Source: Clostridiales bacterium (lineage in GTDB: Bacteria; Bacillota; Sulfobacillia; RBS10-35). From it: a stretch of 64,000 nt of DNA. A program made the translations under genes and the position numbers. Positions 55,304 through 63,667 of the stretch are shown one piece after another; the first letter of the stretch is position 1; each line of letters starts with the position of its first letter. The notes under the pieces are model-generated. The model saw nothing but the letters and a program-made list of their open reading frames with translations. It ran no database searches and was not told where the DNA came from. The stretch lies in NCBI GenBank assembly GCA_018729555.1, contig JAHHQG010000025.1, positions 62,001 to 126,000 on the forward strand, written 5' to 3'.

Positions 55304-56986
55304 GTGCCGAAGAAGCTCATTTCCTTTCTGGGGACCCAGGATTATAAGAAAGTCACTTACATCTGGGGCGAGGAAACCCTTCCCCCCACCCGGTTCATCC
55401 AGGAAGCCCTTTTCCGCGTCCTGGCTCGGGATTGGGGCCCTGGCGACCAGGTGGTGATCCTCCTCACGGAGGAAGCCCGGGAAAAGAACTTTCCAGCCCT
55501 CAAAGAAGCCCTGGAGGCTGCCTTTCGGGAGGCGGGGATCCAAGGAAACTTAAAGGATGTGTCCATCTCGGCGGACGAAAGCGAAGAGGGTCTCTGGGAT
55601 CTCTACGGGACCCTTCTTCCCTTGCTGAAAGAGGGGGATCATCTCTTTTTTGACGTCACCCACGGCTTTCGCTTCTTATCCCTCTTTGCCTACGGCGTTG
55701 TGGAATACGGCCGGGTGTTGAAACGAGCCCAAGTGGGGGGCATCTACTACGGCCTCTTACGCCGCGGCGAGGAGACCCATCCCCATCCCATCGTCGATCT
55801 TACCCCTCTGGTGCGCCTCCTGGACTGGGCCCATGGCACCCGTACCTACCTTCAGACGGGCGATGCCCGTCCCCTCGAGGAAAGCGTCCGGTCCGTAGCA
55901 AGAGAGGTCTTTACCGGTCGGAAAGCCGCCGATCGCCGGGCGGTGGAGGCGCAAAAGAACCTGGTGAGGGACCTGAAGAACTTCCACGAGAACATGGCCA
56001 CCTGCCGCACCCTCCTCCTTCCCGAAAACGTGGCCAGCATCCAGATGAGGCTGAAGGAAAGCCAAGATCTCTCCCTCGACATCTTTCCCCTCCTGGACCC
56101 CCTCCTGGAAGAGATCCGCGAAGAGTTCGCCCGGGTGGCGGAGGACATCGCCGCGGAGCGCCCCCTCTCCCAGATCGGTTGGGGAGCTGCAAGGTGGTGT
56201 AAGGACCATGGCCTCATCCAGCAGGCCTACACCTTCCTGGTGGAGGCCATCTACAGCAAAGGGGCGGAATTCCTGGGGTTAGATCCCAGGAAGAAGGAGG
56301 ATCGGGAGCGGGCTAGCCAGGCCATTAACGCCTTTACAGGCCGCCGCGGGAAGGTCTCCCCCAACCGGCAAGATCATCCCATGGCCCCCCTGGGGGAGCT
56401 CATCAACCAAACTTTTTCCCGCATCGTCGATACCCGCAATGCCATCAACCACGGAAACATTACCCAGCAAACGACCAGCAGCGACAATCTGATGCGGCAG
56501 CTGGAGGAGGATCTGGAGAATGCCCGCCGGCTCATGGCCGCCATGGAGGCGGCTCTCCCTGCGGGTAAGCCGCCTTCCTATGCGCCGCGCCTCCTCATCC
56601 TCCTCTCCCATCGCCTCCTTCCCCAGCAGGAGGCCGATGCCCGGGAGAGCCTGGGGGTGACGGCCTTCACCTACCTCCCTGACCCCCTGCAATCCCTCTG
56701 GTCCCAGATCGATCCTTCCCTGGAAGAGCTGGAGGAGTTCCTCCAACCCATCGGCCGCTGGCTGGAGGAAGAAGGTCAGCCCGGCGACTACGTCCTCATC
56801 CAGGGGGAGTATGGCGCCACCGTCTGGGCCATCGGCAAGGCCCGCGCCCTGGGCCTCATCCCGGTGTATGCCACCACCCGGCGGGAGGTGGTCACGGAAG
56901 AAGGGGACGATGGCCAGGTGGTGAAAAAGGCGGTCTTTCGCCATGTGCGCTTTCGCCTGTACCCCAACCTGGGGGCCTCCCTCTGA
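55304..56986 (+). CDS. CARF-HEPN CRISPR-associated protein (Csx1/Csx2, TM1812-like) fused to a Csx20-like C-terminal domain
   Basis: A 560-residue protein in three parts. Residues 1-155 form a CARF domain of the TM1812 type, with KLISFLGTQDY, PPTRFIQEAL, FDVTHGFR (116-123) and GIYYGLL. Residues about 180-415 are helical and contain the HEPN RNase motif R378-N-A-I-N-H383. Residues about 425-556 are an additional alpha/beta domain (LLILLSHRLL, TYLPDPLQSLWSQI, GDYVLIQGEYGATVWAIGKA, LIPVYATTRR, HVRFRLY) that resembles the small Csx20 family, proposed to be CARF-related ring nucleases. CARF proteins sense cyclic oligoadenylate from type III CRISPR systems and then cut RNA. GTG at 55304 follows GAGGAGGGAC. 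No cas10, other cas gene or CRISPR array is in the window. Confidence 0.82.
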   Translation: MPKKLISFLGTQDYKKVTYIWGEETLPPTRFIQEALFRVLARDWGPGDQVVILLTEEAREKNFPALKEALEAAFREAGIQGNLKDVSISADESEEGLWDLYGTLLPLLKEGDHLFFDVTHGFRFLSLFAYGVVEYGRVLKRAQVGGIYYGLLRRGEETHPHPIVDLTPLVRLLDWAHGTRTYLQTGDARPLEESVRSVAREVFTGRKAADRRAVEAQKNLVRDLKNFHENMATCRTLLLPENVASIQMRLKESQDLSLDIFPLLDPLLEEIREEFARVAEDIAAERPLSQIGWGAARWCKDHGLIQQAYTFLVEAIYSKGAEFLGLDPRKKEDRERASQAINAFTGRRGKVSPNRQDHPMAPLGELINQTFSRIVDTRNAINHGNITQQTTSSDNLMRQLEEDLENARRLMAAMEAALPAGKPPSYAPRLLILLSHRLLPQQEADARESLGVTAFTYLPDPLQSLWSQIDPSLEELEEFLQPIGRWLEEEGQPGDYVLIQGEYGATVWAIGKARALGLIPVYATTRREVVTEEGDDGQVVKKAVFRHVRFRLYPNLGASL

Positions 56987-57110
56987 GGGCTTGGGGGGCT
57001 GCGGGGGTCCGGGTGGGGGTCGGGGAGGAAGAGCTTCTGGCCCACGCCCTGGGGCGCCTGGCTGAACGCCGGGATGTCCCTCCGGTGAACGCTCCATCTC
57101 TCTACCGGAC

Positions 57111-57138
57111 GGAACCTTGGGGAGACACCCAAGGTTCC
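57111..57138. repeat. Perfect 11-bp hairpin inside the folK remnant
   Basis: GGAACCTTGGG (57111-57121), loop GAGACA, CCCAAGGTTCC (57128-57138). It spans the junction between recognisable folK sequence and the foreign insert. A second small palindrome TATCCC-AAC-GGGATA lies at 57160-57174. Confidence 0.7.
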
Positions 57139-57220
57139 CGTTCCGCAACTCATAGACAAATATCCCAACGGGATACCGTTCCGGTTGCTTCCTGCTTCAT
57201 CGGCGGGGTGCTCGTAGACC

Positions 57221-57242
57221 GGGTTGCTGGCAACCCCTTTTT
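57221..57242 (+). terminator. Terminator-like hairpin at the end of the folK insert
   Basis: GGGTTG-CTGG-CAACCC followed by CTTTTT. It could end transcripts from the CARF gene, but the T-run also encodes the FL of the FLNA remnant, so it may be accidental. Confidence 0.4.
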
Positions 57243-57502
57243 GAACGCCCCCTGGAGCTGCAGACATCCCTTCCCATCGGGAAAGGGCCCTGGAAGTCCC
57301 CTATCCCGTCTCCGGGACGGGCCTTACCTCCTGGGTGCCCCTGGCGGAGGCGGCCTCCGATCTCCCGGAGGGGGACCCCCTGGGATATCTCCTAGAACTG
57401 GACTTTAAACACGTCATGAGGCAAAAGGGCCCGCCTTGGTTCAGGAGGATTTCCCCTTCCGAAGGCGAATGAAGGTGCCAAATCCCCAAAAGGTGTGAGG
57501 TT

Positions 57503-58420
57503 ATGGAACCCCTGAAAGGATTCACCGTCCTTTCCACCGCCCTCAACATCCCGGGACCGGTGGCGGTTTGCCGCCTGAGGGAACTGGGGGCGAAGGTCAT
57601 CAAGGTGGAGCCTCCTGCAGGCGATCCCCTGGAAGCCCTTGCCCCTTCCTGGTACCGGGAGCTGACGGAGGGTCAGGAGATCCTCCGCCTGGACTTGAAA
57701 ACCCCGGAGGGCCAGGGGCATCTGGCGGATCGCCTGGCGGATGTGGATCTCTTGCTCACGTCCCAGAGGCCCTCGTCCCTTTCCCGCATGGGCCTGGATC
57801 CGCAGGAGGTGCTCTCCCGCCATCCCCGCCTGCTCCATGTGATGATGGTGGGGTACGGACCGGGGAGGGAAGAAGAGGCGGGCCATGACCTCACCTACGT
57901 GGCCCAGCTGGGGCTGGTGAAACCGCCGACCCTCCCGCGAACCCTTTTGGCCGATCTGGCGGGGGCACAACGGGCGGTGCAGGAAGCCCTGGCCCTTTTC
58001 CTCTCCCGGGAACGGCAGATCCTCAAGCGGCAGGCGGTGGTGAGCCTCCAGGAGGCAGCCCGCCTTTGGGCAGCTCCCTGGCGCTGGGGCCTGACAGCCC
58101 CCGATGGCCTTTTGGGCGGGGCCTATCCCCTCTACCGGTTCTACCGGGCGCAGGACGGCTGGGTGGCGGTGGCCGCCCTGGAAGAGAAGTTTGCCCGCCG
58201 CATCTGCCAAGAGATGGCGGTAGATCCAGGGCTCCTCCTGCAACGGGAGACCTGGCCCGAGGTGGAGCGAGCCCTTGCGGAGGGGTTTCTCCAGCGGTCG
58301 GTGGAGGAGTGGGAAGCCTGGGCGAGGGAGGTGGATATCCCGCTCACGGGAGTGGGGAAAGGCCAAGAGGCGGCGGAGGGATCTTCCCCACCGCCGGCAA
58401 CCCGTTCCAAGGGGGGATGA
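57503..58420 (+). CDS. Family III CoA-transferase/racemase-like protein (CaiB/AMACR-like), short
   Basis: A 305-residue member of the class III CoA-transferase family, about 60-100 residues shorter than usual. The N-terminal MEPLKGFTVLSTALNIPGPVA and AKVIKVEPPAGDP are typical. The segments AGHDLTYVAQLG and RTLLADLAGAQRA correspond to the catalytic His and Asp region of alpha-methylacyl-CoA racemase, so epimerisation of branched acyl-CoAs is possible. The C-terminal second half is reduced. ATG at 57503 after AAAGGTGTGAGG. It leads a lipid operon with two acyl-CoA ligases. Confidence 0.85.
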   Translation: MEPLKGFTVLSTALNIPGPVAVCRLRELGAKVIKVEPPAGDPLEALAPSWYRELTEGQEILRLDLKTPEGQGHLADRLADVDLLLTSQRPSSLSRMGLDPQEVLSRHPRLLHVMMVGYGPGREEEAGHDLTYVAQLGLVKPPTLPRTLLADLAGAQRAVQEALALFLSRERQILKRQAVVSLQEAARLWAAPWRWGLTAPDGLLGGAYPLYRFYRAQDGWVAVAALEEKFARRICQEMAVDPGLLLQRETWPEVERALAEGFLQRSVEEWEAWAREVDIPLTGVGKGQEAAEGSSPPPATRSKGG

Positions 58421-58424
58421 GAGC

Positions 58425-59963
58425 TTGACGGCGGAAAGGCGGCGAGCCTGGCGCAACACGCTTTCCGATGCCCTGCGGCGGAGCGTCAGGCGGTCTCCGC
58501 AGAAAGAAGCCCTGGTCTACGGAGGACGGCGCTGGACCTACCGGGAGCTGGACCAAGGGGCCAATCGCGTGGCCCACTACCTTTTGCAAAAGGGGCTGAA
58601 GCCCGGCGACCGGTTGAGCGCCTACGGCCGCAACAGCGACAGCTATGTCCTCCTCTGGCTGGGATGCCTTCGGGCCGGCATCATCCATGTGCCCATCAAC
58701 TACATGCTGACGGGAGAAGAGCTTCTCTACATCGTGCGGCAATCGGGGAGCTCCCTTCTGGTTTTCGACGAGAGCCTCCGGGGTCCGGTGGAGCAGGTGG
58801 CGGACCGCTTGAGCGTCAAGGAGCATCTCACCTTCGGGGAGATCCTCGCGGCCGCCACCGATGAGCGCTACAGCTCCGAGGAGCCCGACGTGGATCTCCA
58901 TGAAGAAGCGGTAGCCCAGATCCTCTACACCTCCGGGACCACGACCCTCCCCAAAGGGGCCATGCTGACCCACCGCTCCCTTCTCTCGGAATACCTGAGT
59001 TGCATCGTCAATCTGGATCAGAAGCCGGAGGACCGAAGCCTCCACGCCCTTCCCCTCTACCACTCGGCCCAGATGCATGTCTTCTTGATGCCCCAGCTTT
59101 TGGTGGGGGCCACCTCGTTTGTGGTGGAGGGTCCCAGCCCCGACATCACCTTCCCCATCCTCGAGAAAGAGGACATCACCTCCTTCTTTGCCCCTCCTAC
59201 CGTCTGGATCCAGTATCTTCGCCGGGAGGACTTCCACGGCAGCCGCTTTCCCCACCTGAAGAAGGCCTACTACGGGGCCTCCATCATGCCGGTGCCGGTG
59301 CTCCAAGAACTTCGGGAGCGGCTTCCCGGCGTGGGGCCGTACAACTGCTACGGCCAGACGGAGATCGCTCCTTTGGCTACCGTTCTCCGGCCGGAAGAGC
59401 ACGACGAACGGCCGGCATCGGCGGGAAGGCCGGTTCTCCTGGTGGAGACCCGGGTGGTCAACGAAAAGATGGAGGATGTGCCGCCGGGGGAGCTGGGGGA
59501 GATCGTCCACCGTTCCCCCCACCTGATGATCGGCTACTGGGAGAAGGAGGAGGAAACCCAGGAGGCCTTCGCCGGCGGCTGGTTTCATTCCGGCGACCTG
59601 GGCTACATGGATGAGGCCGGATACCTCTACGTCGTGGACCGGGTGAAGGATGTCATCAACACCGGCGGGGTGCTGGTGGCCAGCCGGGAGGTGGAGGAAG
59701 CCCTCTACACCCATGATGCCGTTTCGGAGGTGGCCGTCATCGCCCTTCCCGATCCCGTGTGGATCGAAAAGGTGACGGCGGTGGTGGTGCTGAAAAAGGG
59801 GAAGACCGCCACGGAAGAAGAGCTCATCCAGCACGCCAGGAGCCGCCTGGCTCCGTTCAAGGTGCCAAAGAAGGTCTACTTCGTGGAGGATCTCCCCCGG
59901 AACGCCTCGGGGAAGATCCTCAAGCGGGAATTGCGGGACAGGTTTGCCAAGGAAGAATCATAG
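58425..59963 (+). CDS. Acyl-CoA synthetase (AMP-forming)
   Basis: A 512-residue ANL-superfamily ligase that activates a carboxylic acid via an acyl-AMP. Motifs: YTSGTTTLPKGAMLTH (P-loop, with TLPKG), YNCYGQTEIAP, HSGDLGYMDEAGYLYVVDRVKD and the catalytic Lys near the end in ASGKILKRELR. TTG at 58425 follows AAGGGGGGATG, 4 bp after the CoA-transferase stop. Chain-length preference cannot be read from the sequence. Confidence 0.93.
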   Translation: MTAERRRAWRNTLSDALRRSVRRSPQKEALVYGGRRWTYRELDQGANRVAHYLLQKGLKPGDRLSAYGRNSDSYVLLWLGCLRAGIIHVPINYMLTGEELLYIVRQSGSSLLVFDESLRGPVEQVADRLSVKEHLTFGEILAAATDERYSSEEPDVDLHEEAVAQILYTSGTTTLPKGAMLTHRSLLSEYLSCIVNLDQKPEDRSLHALPLYHSAQMHVFLMPQLLVGATSFVVEGPSPDITFPILEKEDITSFFAPPTVWIQYLRREDFHGSRFPHLKKAYYGASIMPVPVLQELRERLPGVGPYNCYGQTEIAPLATVLRPEEHDERPASAGRPVLLVETRVVNEKMEDVPPGELGEIVHRSPHLMIGYWEKEEETQEAFAGGWFHSGDLGYMDEAGYLYVVDRVKDVINTGGVLVASREVEEALYTHDAVSEVAVIALPDPVWIEKVTAVVVLKKGKTATEEELIQHARSRLAPFKVPKKVYFVEDLPRNASGKILKRELRDRFAKEES

Positions 59964-59989
59964 GGTTTTCGGAAAGGAGGAGAGGACAC

Positions 59990-61633
59990 ATGCTAAAGGG
60001 CCTGATGATGGAGAGCCAGCTCACCACCAACGCCATTTTGCGCCGGGCGGAGATGCTCTTTGGGCACCGGGAGATCGTGACGCGCCTTCCCGACAAGAGC
60101 TTTCACCGCTACACCTACAAAGACTTTGTGGAGCGGGCGAAGAAACTGGCGGTGGCCCTGAGGGATCTGGGCCTTCGCCGGGGGGACCGGGTGGCCACCC
60201 TGGCCTGGAACAGCTATACCCATCTGGAGGCTTACTTTGGGATTCCGGCGGCGGGAGGGGTGCTCCACACCCTGAACCTCCGCCTTCCTCCCGAAGATCT
60301 GATATACATCATGAACCACGCCAAGGATCGGATCCTTCTTGTGGACCACACCCTCTTGCGGCTCTATGAGGCCATCAAGGATAAGGTCCATCTGGATCAT
60401 GTGGTGGTGATGGGCGCTCCAGGGGAGCTGCCCTTGGGGTACCTGGATTACGAAGCTCTTCTTTCCGCAGCCGATCTCGACCGTTACGAGGAGCTTTCCC
60501 TGGATGAGTGGGAAGCGGCAGCCATGTGTTATACCTCGGGGACGACGGGGAGGCCCAAGGGGGTTCTTTACAACCACCGGGCCCTCGTCCTCCACTCGCT
60601 AGGGGTGGCCCTTCCCGATGCCATCGGCCTTTCCGAAAGGGATGTGGTCATGCCGGTGGTGCCCATGTTCCACGCCAATGCGTGGGGCATCCCCTTTGCC
60701 GCCACCATGGTGGGGGCCAGGCAGGTTTTCCCCGGTCCCTACCTGGATCCTGTCAGCCTCCTGGAGGATATCCAGGAGGCCAGGGTCACCGTCACGGCAG
60801 GGGTGCCCACCATCTGGCTGGGGATCCTGCAGGAACTGGACAAAAACCCCGGGAAGTGGGATCTGTCATCCCTTAGGAGCATGACGGTGGGAGGAGCGGC
60901 GGCTCCCCGGGGGATGATCAAAGGGTTTGAGAAACGCCACGGCATCCGGGTGGTCCACGGCTGGGGCATGACGGAAACCACCCCGGTGGGCACCCTTTGC
61001 ACCGTTCCCCCTGAGATGGACGGGGCCGATGAGGAAACCCTTTACGACATCAAGGCCGCCCAGGGAAGGCCCCTTGTGTTCATCGAGCTGCGGGCGAGGA
61101 ACGAAGAGGGGATCGTCCCCTGGGACGGAAAGACCATGGGGGAGCTGGAGATCCGAGGGCCTTGGGTGGCGGCCGCGTACTACGAAGCGCCGGAAGCCCG
61201 GGACCGCTGGACGGAAGACGGCTGGTTCCGCACAGGCGATATCGTGGCGATCCATCCCCAGGGGTTCATGGAGATCAAGGATCGGGACAAGGATCTGGTG
61301 AAGTCGGGCGGCGAGTGGATCAGCTCTGTGGAACTGGAGAACCACCTCATGGCCCACCCGGCGGTGGCGGAGGCCGCCGTCATCGCGGCGCAGCATCCCA
61401 AGTGGCAGGAGCGCCCCCTGGCGGCGGTGGTCCTCAAAGAGGGCCAAACGGCCACAGAAGAAGAACTGAAGCAGTTCCTCGCCCAGAAGTTTCCCAAGTG
61501 GTGGCTTCCGGATGCCATCGTCTTTGTCCCGGAGATCCCCAAGACCTCCACGGGAAAGTTCCACAAGCTGGTCCTCAGGCAGGAGTACGGCGAGTACCTT
61601 TTGGCGAGGGACAGGGAAGACGAGAGCGTCTGA
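59990..61633 (+). CDS. Medium/long-chain acyl-CoA synthetase (AMP-forming)
   Basis: A 547-residue acyl-CoA ligase, a second and distinct ANL enzyme. Motifs: CYTSGTTGRPKGVLYNHR, HGWGMTETTPVGT, RTGDIVAIHPQGFMEIKDRDKD (in part) and TSTGKFHKLVLR with the catalytic Lys. The N-terminus MLKGLMMESQLTTNAILRRA is usual for the fatty acyl-CoA synthetases of this subgroup. ATG at 59990 follows GGAAAGGAGGAGAGG, 26 bp after the preceding ligase gene. Confidence 0.94.
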   Translation: MLKGLMMESQLTTNAILRRAEMLFGHREIVTRLPDKSFHRYTYKDFVERAKKLAVALRDLGLRRGDRVATLAWNSYTHLEAYFGIPAAGGVLHTLNLRLPPEDLIYIMNHAKDRILLVDHTLLRLYEAIKDKVHLDHVVVMGAPGELPLGYLDYEALLSAADLDRYEELSLDEWEAAAMCYTSGTTGRPKGVLYNHRALVLHSLGVALPDAIGLSERDVVMPVVPMFHANAWGIPFAATMVGARQVFPGPYLDPVSLLEDIQEARVTVTAGVPTIWLGILQELDKNPGKWDLSSLRSMTVGGAAAPRGMIKGFEKRHGIRVVHGWGMTETTPVGTLCTVPPEMDGADEETLYDIKAAQGRPLVFIELRARNEEGIVPWDGKTMGELEIRGPWVAAAYYEAPEARDRWTEDGWFRTGDIVAIHPQGFMEIKDRDKDLVKSGGEWISSVELENHLMAHPAVAEAAVIAAQHPKWQERPLAAVVLKEGQTATEEELKQFLAQKFPKWWLPDAIVFVPEIPKTSTGKFHKLVLRQEYGEYLLARDREDESV

Positions 61634-61650
61634 CATCGAGACGGATCCAC

Positions 61651-61682
61651 GGGGCTGCCGACCAACGGCAGCCCCTCTCTCT
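61651..61682 (+). terminator. Intrinsic terminator after the acyl-CoA ligase gene
   Basis: Perfect stem GGGGCTGCCG / CGGCAGCCCC, loop ACCAA, then TCTCTCTGTT, an imperfect T-rich tail. Confidence 0.65.
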
Positions 61683-61716
61683 GTTATGATGGCGCCGGAG
61701 AGGAGGTGGAGGGACC

Positions 61717-62877
61717 ATGGGACAGCCTGTCATCATCGATGGTGTCCGCACCCCTTTCGGGCGCCGGGGAGGCGTCCACCGGGAAACCCGCCCCGATAAG
61801 CTTTTGGCTCTGGCTTTAAAGGGCCTTATGGACCGGACGGGCCTGGCTTCTCATGAGGTGGAGGATGTCATCACTGGGTGCGTCACCCAGACGGGGGAAC
61901 AGGGGGCCAACATCAGCCGATTGGGGACCCTTCTGGCGGGATTTCCCCCGACGGTGCCGGCCGTGTCCCTCAACCGCATGTGCGGCTCCAGCCAGCAAGC
62001 CATCCACTTTGCTGCCCAGGCCATCGCCGCAGGCGACATGAAGTTCGTGGTGGCGGCCGGCGTCGAAAGCATGACCCGGGTCCCCATGTTTTCCGACATC
62101 GCTGGAGGATTTGAGACCCTAAACCCTGAGCTGAGGCAGATGTATGAGCTCATCCATCAGGGGGAGAGCGCCGAAAGGATCGCCGAGCGCTGGCATATCA
62201 CCCGTGAAGAAGCCGACGCCTTCTCGGCGGAAAGCCACCGGCGGGCCAGCCGGGCGGCCCGGGAAGGGAAAAATAAAGAGATCATCCCGGTAGAGGGCCT
62301 GGATCCCGAGGGAAACCAGGTGACGGTCACCCGGGATGAAGGTATCCGCGATAGGGTGGATCCCGAGAAGATGGCCCAGCTTCTTCCCGCCTTTCGTCCC
62401 CCGGGAAAGGGCCTGGTGACGGCCGGGAACTCCAGCCAGATCTCCGACGGGGCCAGCGCCGTTCTGGTGGCTGACGAAGAGGCGGCCAAAGCCCTTGGCT
62501 TAAAACCCCAGGCCCGGTTTTTGGCTCGGGTGGCGGTGGGCGACGATCCCACCATGCAGCTCACGGGGGTGGTGCCCGCCACCCGAAAGGCCCTGGAAAG
62601 GGCCGGCCTCACCCTCAAGGACATCGACTGGGTGGAGATCAACGAGGCCTTTGCCACGGTGGTCCTTATGTGGGCGAAAGAGATGGGCGCCGACATGGAA
62701 AAGGTCAACCCATGGGGTGGAGCCATCGCCCACGGCCACCCCTTGGGGGCGACGGGAGCCGCCCTCATGGCCAAGATGCTCCAAGGCCTCAAAGCCATCG
62801 ACGGGGAACTGGGGCTGCAGGTGATGTGCATCGGCCACGGCATGGCCACCGCTACCATCATCCAGAGGATCGCGTAG
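61717..62877 (+). CDS. Acetyl-CoA acyltransferase (thiolase)
   Basis: A 386-residue thiolase that cleaves 3-ketoacyl-CoA or condenses acetyl-CoA units. The nucleophilic C89 lies in [28 protein letters not shown] (His) and the second Cys in CIGHGMA are also present. In the last motif His stands where Gly is more usual. ATG at 61717 after GAGAGGAGGTGGAGG. It is followed by a dehydrogenase gene that would produce its ketoacyl substrate in beta-oxidation. Confidence 0.95.
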   Translation: MGQPVIIDGVRTPFGRRGGVHRETRPDKLLALALKGLMDRTGLASHEVEDVITGCVTQTGEQGANISRLGTLLAGFPPTVPAVSLNRMCGSSQQAIHFAAQAIAAGDMKFVVAAGVESMTRVPMFSDIAGGFETLNPELRQMYELIHQGESAERIAERWHITREEADAFSAESHRRASRAAREGKNKEIIPVEGLDPEGNQVTVTRDEGIRDRVDPEKMAQLLPAFRPPGKGLVTAGNSSQISDGASAVLVADEEAAKALGLKPQARFLARVAVGDDPTMQLTGVVPATRKALERAGLTLKDIDWVEINEAFATVVLMWAKEMGADMEKVNPWGGAIAHGHPLGATGAALMAKMLQGLKAIDGELGLQVMCIGHGMATATIIQRIA

Positions 62878-62893
62878 CGAAGGAGGAACAGCG

Positions 62894-63652
62894 TTGCGGC
62901 TAAATGGTTCCACCTTTTTGGTGACGGGAGGTAGTTCCGGCCTGGGGGCGGCCACCGCCCAGCATCTAGCGGAAAAAGGCGCCCATGTCGTCATCGGCGA
63001 TATCCGCCCGGAAGGCGAGGCCTTTGCCAGGAAGATCGGCGGCCTCTTCGTATCCATGGATGTCACGTCGGAAGAAGGCGTGAAGGCAGCCATTGAGAAA
63101 GCCCTCTCCGCCTACGGCCGTCTCCACGGGGCTGTCAACTGCGCCGGAATCGCCATCGCGGAGAAGGTGCTGGGGCGAAACGGGCCCCATTCCCTGGACG
63201 CCTTCCGCCGCGTCCTGGATGTCAACGTCACCGGTACTTTCAACGTGATCCGCCTGGCAGCCCAGGCCATGGTGGAAAACGAACCGAACGAGGAAGGGGA
63301 GCGGGGGATCATCATCAATACGGCGTCGGTGGCGGCCTTTGACGGCCAGATCGGCCAGCCTGCCTACTCGGCCTCCAAAGGAGCTGTGGCGGCCATGACC
63401 CTCCCCATCGCCCGGGAACTGGCCCGGTACGGCATCCGGGTGGTCACCATCGCCCCGGGGATCTTCGATACCCCGATGATGGCGGGCCTTCCCGAACCGG
63501 CCCGCCAGTCCCTCATGCAGCAGGTGCCCTTCCCTTCCCGCCTGGGAAGGCCTTCCGAGTATGCCTTCCTGGTGCAACACATCGTGGAAAACGTCATGTT
63601 GAACGGCGAAATCATCCGGTTGGATGGCGCCCTTCGCATGGGGCCCCGCTGA
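62894..63652 (+). CDS. SDR-family 3-hydroxyacyl-CoA dehydrogenase type 2-like
   Basis: A 252-residue short-chain dehydrogenase very like HSD17B10-type 3-hydroxyacyl-CoA dehydrogenases: cofactor motif T11-[35 protein letters not shown], then S145, Y158 and K162 (YSASK). The C-terminal [19 protein letters not shown] and [13 protein letters not shown] are also typical of that group. It likely oxidises (S)-3-hydroxyacyl-CoA with NAD. TTG at 62894 follows GAAGGAGGAACAGC, 16 bp after the thiolase stop. Confidence 0.92.
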   Translation: MRLNGSTFLVTGGSSGLGAATAQHLAEKGAHVVIGDIRPEGEAFARKIGGLFVSMDVTSEEGVKAAIEKALSAYGRLHGAVNCAGIAIAEKVLGRNGPHSLDAFRRVLDVNVTGTFNVIRLAAQAMVENEPNEEGERGIIINTASVAAFDGQIGQPAYSASKGAVAAMTLPIARELARYGIRVVTIAPGIFDTPMMAGLPEPARQSLMQQVPFPSRLGRPSEYAFLVQHIVENVMLNGEIIRLDGALRMGPR

Positions 63653-63667
63653 GAGGAGAGCAAGCCT

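Larger units (their letters stand above)
56989..57472 (+). pseudogene. folK: Decayed folK (HPPK) remnant
   Basis: Between the CARF gene and the CoA-transferase gene. One frame reads VGEEELLAHALGRLAE followed by SLYRTEPWGD, the N-terminal half of hydroxymethyldihydropterin pyrophosphokinase. The expected continuation FLNA appears only after about 102 inserted bases (from 57135 to about 57234), then shifts frame to give LELQTSLP, and shifts again to give LTSWVPLAEAASDLPEG, like the HPPK C-terminus. The central catalytic DLDIL region is missing. At least two frameshifts, one insertion and one deletion, so no enzyme can be made. TGA ends the last frame at 57470. Assignment is by short motif matches only. 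Confidence 0.5.

Noticed and set aside
55241-57502. CRISPR array near the CARF protein
   Set aside because: No regularly spaced direct repeats were found; the twin CCGTTCCG octamers in the folK insert are too short and occur only twice.
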